Shown: piece by piece, positions 5,346-8,429 of the stretch
How the letters are laid out: each line of letters opens with the position of its first letter
How positions within the stretch are numbered: the stretch's first letter is position 1
Origin: Marinilabiliales bacterium
Lineage (GTDB): Bacteria > Bacteroidota > Bacteroidia > Bacteroidales > F082
Length of the DNA stretch: 8,429 bases
Direction: 5' to 3'
Assembly (NCBI GenBank): GCA_002869465.1
Contig: PKSW01000085.1
Coordinates: 1-8,429 of the forward strand
Program-made: the position numbers and the translations under genes
The notes under the pieces: model-generated
What the model was told of the DNA's origin: nothing
Database searches by the model: none
Seen by the model: the letters and a program-made list of their open reading frames with translations, nothing else

Positions 5346-6365
5346 TTAATAAGCCGATTTAAACTGCTCTAAAAACCGAAGATCATTTTCAAAGAACAAA
5401 CGTAAATCATTAATCTGGTATTTGAGCATGGTAATCCGTTCAATACCCATTCCGAAAGCATAACCCGTGTATTTTTTGCTGTCAATGTTGCATGAATCCA
5501 GTACAAAAGGATCCACCATACCGCATCCGAGGATTTCAACCCAACCGGTATATTTACAAATATTACAACCTTTTCCACCACAGATATTACATGAAATATC
5601 CATCTCTGCTGAAGGTTCTGTAAATGGAAAATAAGAAGGCCTGAACCGGGTTTTGGTATCCTCGCCAAAAAGTTCCTTGGCAAAATAAAAAAGCGTTTGT
5701 TTCAGGTCGGCGAATGAAACGTCGGTATCAACGCACAAACCTTCCACCTGGTGGAAAATACAATGGGCACGGGCCGAAATAGCTTCGTTGCGAAATACCC
5801 TACCGGGTAAAACGGTACGAATTGGGGGTTGTGTACTTTGCATTACCCTGATCTGAACAGAAGATGTATGTGTCCGTAAGGCAATGTCAGGGTCTTTTTC
5901 AATAAAGAAAGTGTCCTGCATGTCGCGGGCCGGATGGTCCTTTGGAAAATTCAGCGCTGAAAAATTATGGAAATCATCTTCAATTTCAGGACCTTCAGAA
6001 ACCGAAAATCCGATCCGAGCAAATATTTCAATGATCTCATTTCTTACGATCGACAGTGGATGCCGTGTACCCAAGGTCACATTTGGTGGTAAAGTCAAAT
6101 CCATGTCGGAACCTTTGCTCTGGGTTGATTCTTCAAGCTGGTCTTTTAAAGCAACGATCTTCTCCTGAACAGCTGTTTTTAGGTTGTTGATCAGTTGACC
6201 TACTTCTTTACGATCAGTCGGATCCACGTTCCGGAAATCATTAAAAAGTGCCGGAATTTTTCCTTTCTTGCTCAGGAACTCAATCCTGAATTGCTCCAAC
6301 TGCTCAAGTTTCTCCGCCCTGAATGCTTCGACTTCTTTAAGGTAATCTTCTATCTTTTTCTTCAT
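5346..6365 (-). CDS. pheS: Phenylalanine--tRNA ligase alpha subunit
   Basis: PheS is the catalytic alpha subunit of the cytoplasmic alpha2-beta2 phenylalanyl-tRNA synthetase, charging tRNA-Phe. At 339 residues it is slightly longer than the E. coli protein. An N-terminal coiled-coil arm (about 1-85) is followed by the class II core: H102-P-L-S, the block G-P-E-I-E-D-D-F-H-N-F (125-135), motif 2 around F204-H-Q-V-E-G, and motif 3 as G305-M-G-I-E-R310. A303 in Y-A-F-G-M-G corresponds to E. coli Ala294, which sets the size of the amino-acid pocket. Four cysteines, C259-x2-C262-x4-C267-x2-C270, form a possible zinc knuckle absent from the E. coli enzyme. The start shares one base with the stop of the upstream cyclophilin gene (TAATG). 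No pheT is adjacent; split pheS and pheT loci are common in Bacteroidota. Confidence 0.97.
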   Translation of the reverse strand: MKKKIEDYLKEVEAFRAEKLEQLEQFRIEFLSKKGKIPALFNDFRNVDPTDRKEVGQLINNLKTAVQEKIVALKDQLEESTQSKGSDMDLTLPPNVTLGTRHPLSIVRNEIIEIFARIGFSVSEGPEIEDDFHNFSALNFPKDHPARDMQDTFFIEKDPDIALRTHTSSVQIRVMQSTQPPIRTVLPGRVFRNEAISARAHCIFHQVEGLCVDTDVSFADLKQTLFYFAKELFGEDTKTRFRPSYFPFTEPSAEMDISCNICGGKGCNICKYTGWVEILGCGMVDPFVLDSCNIDSKKYTGYAFGMGIERITMLKYQINDLRLFFENDLRFLEQFKSAY

Positions 6366-6994
6366 TATTCCAGAATTTCTATGGTCATCGTAACAGGAAC
6401 AACCGGTACATCCGCTTTTCCCGTTTGTACGGCAGCAATTTTATCAATTACATCAAATCCGTCCAACACTTCGCCGAATACTGTGTAACCGCCATCCAAA
6501 TGGGGCGTACCACCGATGGTTTTATAAGCAATTTCTTGTTCATCAGTAAAAACATGGCCTGTTTGGGCAGTAACTGCATTCAAATACCTGTCGTCCATCA
6601 ACCGCCCCTGTACTATATAAAACTGGCTGCCTGAAGATGCTTTTTCAGGGTTTACCTGGTCGCCCATGCGTGCTGCCGATAGGGCTCCTTTTTTATGGAA
6701 GTGATTTGGTAGAATTTCGGCGGGAACCGTATATCCCGGATCTTGCCGGCCATCTTTATTACCGCCTCCCTGTATCATAAAATTTTGAATAACGCGGTGA
6801 AATGGTGAATCTTCAAACCAGCCTTCATTAACCAGTTTTATAAAATTATCATGATGAAGCGGTGTGTCGTTGTATAATTTGGCGGTGATGTCGCCCATTG
6901 TCGTATGGATCACTACTAAAGTTTCGGGTTTTGTGGTTTGTGACATGAGTTGTATGCTGATGAATAAACTGAATAGAATGATAAATTTTCTCAT
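6365..6994 (-). CDS. Exported cyclophilin-type peptidyl-prolyl isomerase
   Basis: This 209-residue protein catalyses cis-trans isomerisation of prolyl bonds, probably in the periplasm. Residues 1-18 look like a signal peptide (M-R-K, a hydrophobic core, then M-S-Q); there is no lipobox cysteine. Cyclophilin residues are visible: F65-H-R67, the block F72-M-I-Q75-G-G-G, and S-Q-F-Y-I-V (123-128). Y170 stands where human CypA has His126, a substitution common in bacterial members. An insert of about 35 residues (130-165, containing G-H-V-F-T-D-E-Q) separates F-Y-I-V from L-D-G-G-Y-T-V-F-G, as seen in Bacteroidota relatives. The gene is the first of a two-gene unit with pheS, joined by TAATG. An exact TAnnTTTG lies 25 nt upstream of the start, in the short gap after tdk. 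Confidence 0.93.
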   Translation of the reverse strand: MRKFIILFSLFISIQLMSQTTKPETLVVIHTTMGDITAKLYNDTPLHHDNFIKLVNEGWFEDSPFHRVIQNFMIQGGGNKDGRQDPGYTVPAEILPNHFHKKGALSAARMGDQVNPEKASSGSQFYIVQGRLMDDRYLNAVTAQTGHVFTDEQEIAYKTIGGTPHLDGGYTVFGEVLDGFDVIDKIAAVQTGKADVPVVPVTMTIEILE

Positions 6995-7019
6995 TTTGTG
7001 TTTGATTTTAAAAGAAGTG

Positions 7020-7027
7020 CAAAATTA
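7020..7027 (-). promoter_or_regulatory. Candidate -7 element for the cyclophilin-pheS unit
   Basis: On the minus strand this is TAATTTTG, an exact TAnnTTTG match ending 25 nt before the ATG at 6994. No good -33 TTTG is present in the 47-nt gap behind tdk. It would let the cyclophilin-pheS pair be transcribed independently of tdk, although read-through from tdk is also possible. Confidence 0.45.
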
Positions 7028-7041
7028 GTAAAATTGTGATT

Positions 7042-7617
7042 TTAACTTTTAAGCTCAATGAAACACTTCCTGCATAATGGTTCGTATGCGTCAGTTTCTC
7101 CAAGGACCACCAGTTTATCGTCATTAACGGTACGATGTGAATAGTTGGCCAAATTGCCACATTTCATACAAATGGCATGAACTTTTGTTACATATTCGGC
7201 CGTGGCCAGCAATTGCGGAATGGGACCAAAGGGTTTCCCCTGGTAATCCATATCCAGTCCGGCGACAATTACTCTTTTGCCCCTGTTAGCCAATTCATTG
7301 CAAACGGAAACCAGTTCATTTCCAAAAAACTGTGCTTCGTCAATACCCACCACTTCAAATTCTTCAGCATAAAATAAAATTTGGGAGGCATTCTCAACAG
7401 GAATAGATGCTGATTTGCGGGCATCATGCGAAACTACATCATCTTCATCGTAACGCACATCAACGGCAGGTTTAAATACCTCCACCTTCTGCTTGGCGAT
7501 GCGCGCCCTGGTGAGTCTGCGCAGCAGTTCCTCCGTTTTTCCGGAAAACATGGAACCGCATACGATTTCTATCCAGCCGGAGCGTTTCGAATTATTGCTG
7601 TCTTTTTCAAGAAACAT
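7042..7617 (-). CDS. tdk: Thymidine kinase (type II)
   Basis: Tdk phosphorylates thymidine with ATP to dTMP in the pyrimidine salvage pathway. The 191-residue protein is of the bacterial type II fold. Its P-loop is G21-S-M-F-S-G-K-T28, its Walker B and catalytic base are in D93-E-A-Q-F-F98 with E94 as the likely base, and the structural zinc site is C150-x2-C153 plus C182-x2-C185 in the lasso domain. R-V-I-V-A-G-L-D-M-D-Y (115-125) is the conserved strand and loop beyond Walker B. The ATG at 7615-7617 gives the short charged N-terminus before G-W-I-E typical of Bacteroidota homologues. It is transcribed divergently from the acidic hypothetical gene across 59 bp and followed by the cyclophilin-pheS unit after 47 bp. 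All key residues are present. Confidence 0.97.
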   Translation of the reverse strand: MFLEKDSNNSKRSGWIEIVCGSMFSGKTEELLRRLTRARIAKQKVEVFKPAVDVRYDEDDVVSHDARKSASIPVENASQILFYAEEFEVVGIDEAQFFGNELVSVCNELANRGKRVIVAGLDMDYQGKPFGPIPQLLATAEYVTKVHAICMKCGNLANYSHRTVNDDKLVVLGETDAYEPLCRKCFIELKS

Positions 7618-7639
7618 CCCTGATTATTGATATTCTTTA

Positions 7640-7647
7640 TACTTTTG
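7640..7647 (+). promoter_or_regulatory. Candidate -7 element for the acidic hypothetical gene
   Basis: TACTTTTG matches TAnnTTTG exactly and ends 29 nt before the ATG at 7677. No -33 TTTG is seen at the right distance. An AAGGA at 7662-7666, 10 nt before the ATG, might act as a weak ribosome-binding site, unusual in this window. Confidence 0.45.
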
Positions 7648-7654
7648 AGAGTAA

Positions 7655-7662
7655 CAAAATTA
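7655..7662 (-). promoter_or_regulatory. Candidate -7 element for tdk
   Basis: On the minus strand this is TAATTTTG, an exact TAnnTTTG match 37 nt before the tdk ATG. It lies 7 nt from the opposing -7 element at 7640-7647, so polymerase could hardly occupy both at once. No clear -33 element is visible. Confidence 0.45.
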
Positions 7663-7676
7663 AGGAACTTTTATCA

Positions 7677-8429
7677 ATGAAAAAGGAAAAACTAATAAAT
7701 GAAATTGACCTCATAACAGAATCTATCAGAAGGCATGTGAAACGCCTTAAAAGTGATGGCCATACAGTGCATAAAATGGATATAGATTTGCTGATTGAAA
7801 AGACAAGACAGCTCTACGATCAGTTGATCAATCTGGATGGAATCACTATTCCATTTGAAACCAACATGGCAGAGGAATCAGAGGAGGAAATGGAAGTGAA
7901 AATTACCGAACAACATATTGAAGAAGAAGTGTTGGTTGAAGAGACGGTTGATGAATCGATGAAAGAAGAAATGCCCGAAGGCATGATTGATCCTGAAGAG
8001 CAGGAAGCTGAAACGGTGATTCAAGGTGCTGAAAAAGAGGAGTTTATTGAAGAAATACAGGAGCCGGTTGAACCGGAAGAACAGGAAGTAGAAACACTAA
8101 TGCATAAAAGAGAAGAAGAAATATTAACGGAAATGCATGATGAACAGACAGAATCTGTAGGAGAAAAAATAGCTGAGAAAGACCAGGCAATTGCTCCAGA
8201 GGAAAAGAAAGAGACGAAATCAACCATTGATTTATTTTCGACTTCGGCTGAACCAAGCCTGGGCGACAGGTTTAAAAACGACAATCAGATCACCATCGCT
8301 GACAAAATAACAAAAGATTATATCAATGAGCTAAGAGAAGCCATTGGGATCAATGAAAAGTTTTTGTTCATAAATGAGCTTTTTAATGGTGACATGGCCA
8401 GATACAATAAAATAATAGACGAACTGGAC
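7677..8429 (+). CDS. Acidic hypothetical protein with conserved C-terminal segment (3' end outside window)
   Basis: From the ATG at 7677 the frame is open for 251 codons to the edge of the window, so the C-terminus is missing. Three parts are visible. Residues 1-52 are a basic, helical N-terminus (M-K-K-E-K-L, then R-R-H-V-K-R-L-K, then L-I-E-K-T-R-Q-L-Y). Residues 65-180 are extremely rich in glutamate and look disordered; they contain an imperfect duplication of P-E-E-Q-E-x-E-T (106-113 and 133-140). Residues 184-251 hold I-D-L-F, S-L-G-D-R-F-K-N-D, and A-I-G-I-N-E-K-F-L-F-I-N-E-L-F-N-G-D (222-239), which I recognise as a recurrent tail of uncharacterised Bacteroidota proteins. There are no membrane segments, signal peptide or catalytic motif. 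The layout suggests a cytoplasmic adaptor with a flexible acidic linker, but this is inference. It diverges from tdk. Confidence 0.85.
   Translation, partial: MKKEKLINEIDLITESIRRHVKRLKSDGHTVHKMDIDLLIEKTRQLYDQLINLDGITIPFETNMAEESEEEMEVKITEQHIEEEVLVEETVDESMKEEMPEGMIDPEEQEAETVIQGAEKEEFIEEIQEPVEPEEQEVETLMHKREEEILTEMHDEQTESVGEKIAEKDQAIAPEEKKETKSTIDLFSTSAEPSLGDRFKNDNQITIADKITKDYINELREAIGINEKFLFINELFNGDMARYNKIIDELD
7989..8102 (+). repeat. Imperfect tandem duplication in the acidic linker
   Basis: Codons at 7989-8021 (D-P-E-E-Q-E-A-E-T-V-I) and 8070-8102 (E-P-E-E-Q-E-V-E-T-L-M) encode nearly the same 11 residues, 81 nt apart in the same frame. Codons differ at several synonymous positions, so this is an old duplication or convergence within a low-complexity Glu-rich region rather than a recent DNA repeat. 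Confidence 0.5.

Noticed and set aside
8021..8284. Serine-rich open frames on the minus strand at the right end
   Set aside because: The Ser-rich composition is the mirror image of the Glu-rich codons of the plus-strand acidic gene, which has the better start, promoter and conserved tail.
1..8429. Mobile elements, CRISPR arrays, tRNA or rRNA genes, defence or phage systems
   Set aside because: No transposase or integrase motifs, no regularly spaced repeats, no tRNA-like arms and no defence-type domains were seen on either strand.

Overview
The window reads as ordinary chromosomal housekeeping DNA from a member of the Bacteroidota. Evidence: AT-rich intergenic DNA, almost no Shine-Dalgarno sequences, a TAnnTTTG-type -7 promoter element upstream of every transcription unit whose start is visible, the acpP-fabF-rnc-IPExxxVDY gene order, and Bacteroidota-type versions of PurN, PheS (with a four-cysteine insert) and the secreted cyclophilin. 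No mobile element, CRISPR array, rRNA or tRNA gene, phage gene or defence gene is visible. I did not find a previously undescribed system.

Layout from left to right. (1) Positions 1-1376, plus strand: the 3' end of glucose-6-phosphate isomerase (pgi), a small DUF6265-like lipoprotein, and a nitroreductase-family flavoprotein, joined by two TAATG stop/start overlaps. (2) 1373-1942, minus strand: purN, whose stop codon interlocks with that of the nitroreductase. (3) 1943-2144: a divergent AT-rich regulatory region. (4) 2145-4390, plus strand: acpP, fabF and rnc, followed by a hairpin that could be a terminator. (5) 4483-5313, plus strand: a divergent IPExxxVDY-family protein and a DUF1232/YkvA-like small membrane protein, with their own promoter candidate. 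(6) 5346-6994, minus strand: an exported cyclophilin-type peptidyl-prolyl isomerase and pheS, again coupled by TAATG. (7) 7042-7617, minus strand: thymidine kinase (tdk). (8) 7677 to the end, plus strand: the first 251 codons of an acidic hypothetical protein with a conserved-looking C-terminal helical segment. It is transcribed divergently from tdk out of a 59-bp gap in which the two -7 elements nearly touch.

Functionally the genes cover central metabolism (Pgi), purine and thymidine nucleotide supply (PurN, Tdk), fatty-acid synthesis (AcpP, FabF), RNA processing (Rnc), translation (PheS) and envelope folding (cyclophilin). Four products have no established role: the lipoprotein, the IPExxxVDY protein, the DUF1232 protein and the acidic protein. 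They are the most worthwhile targets here, with the non-ATG start of rnc and the compact promoter and overlap architecture.
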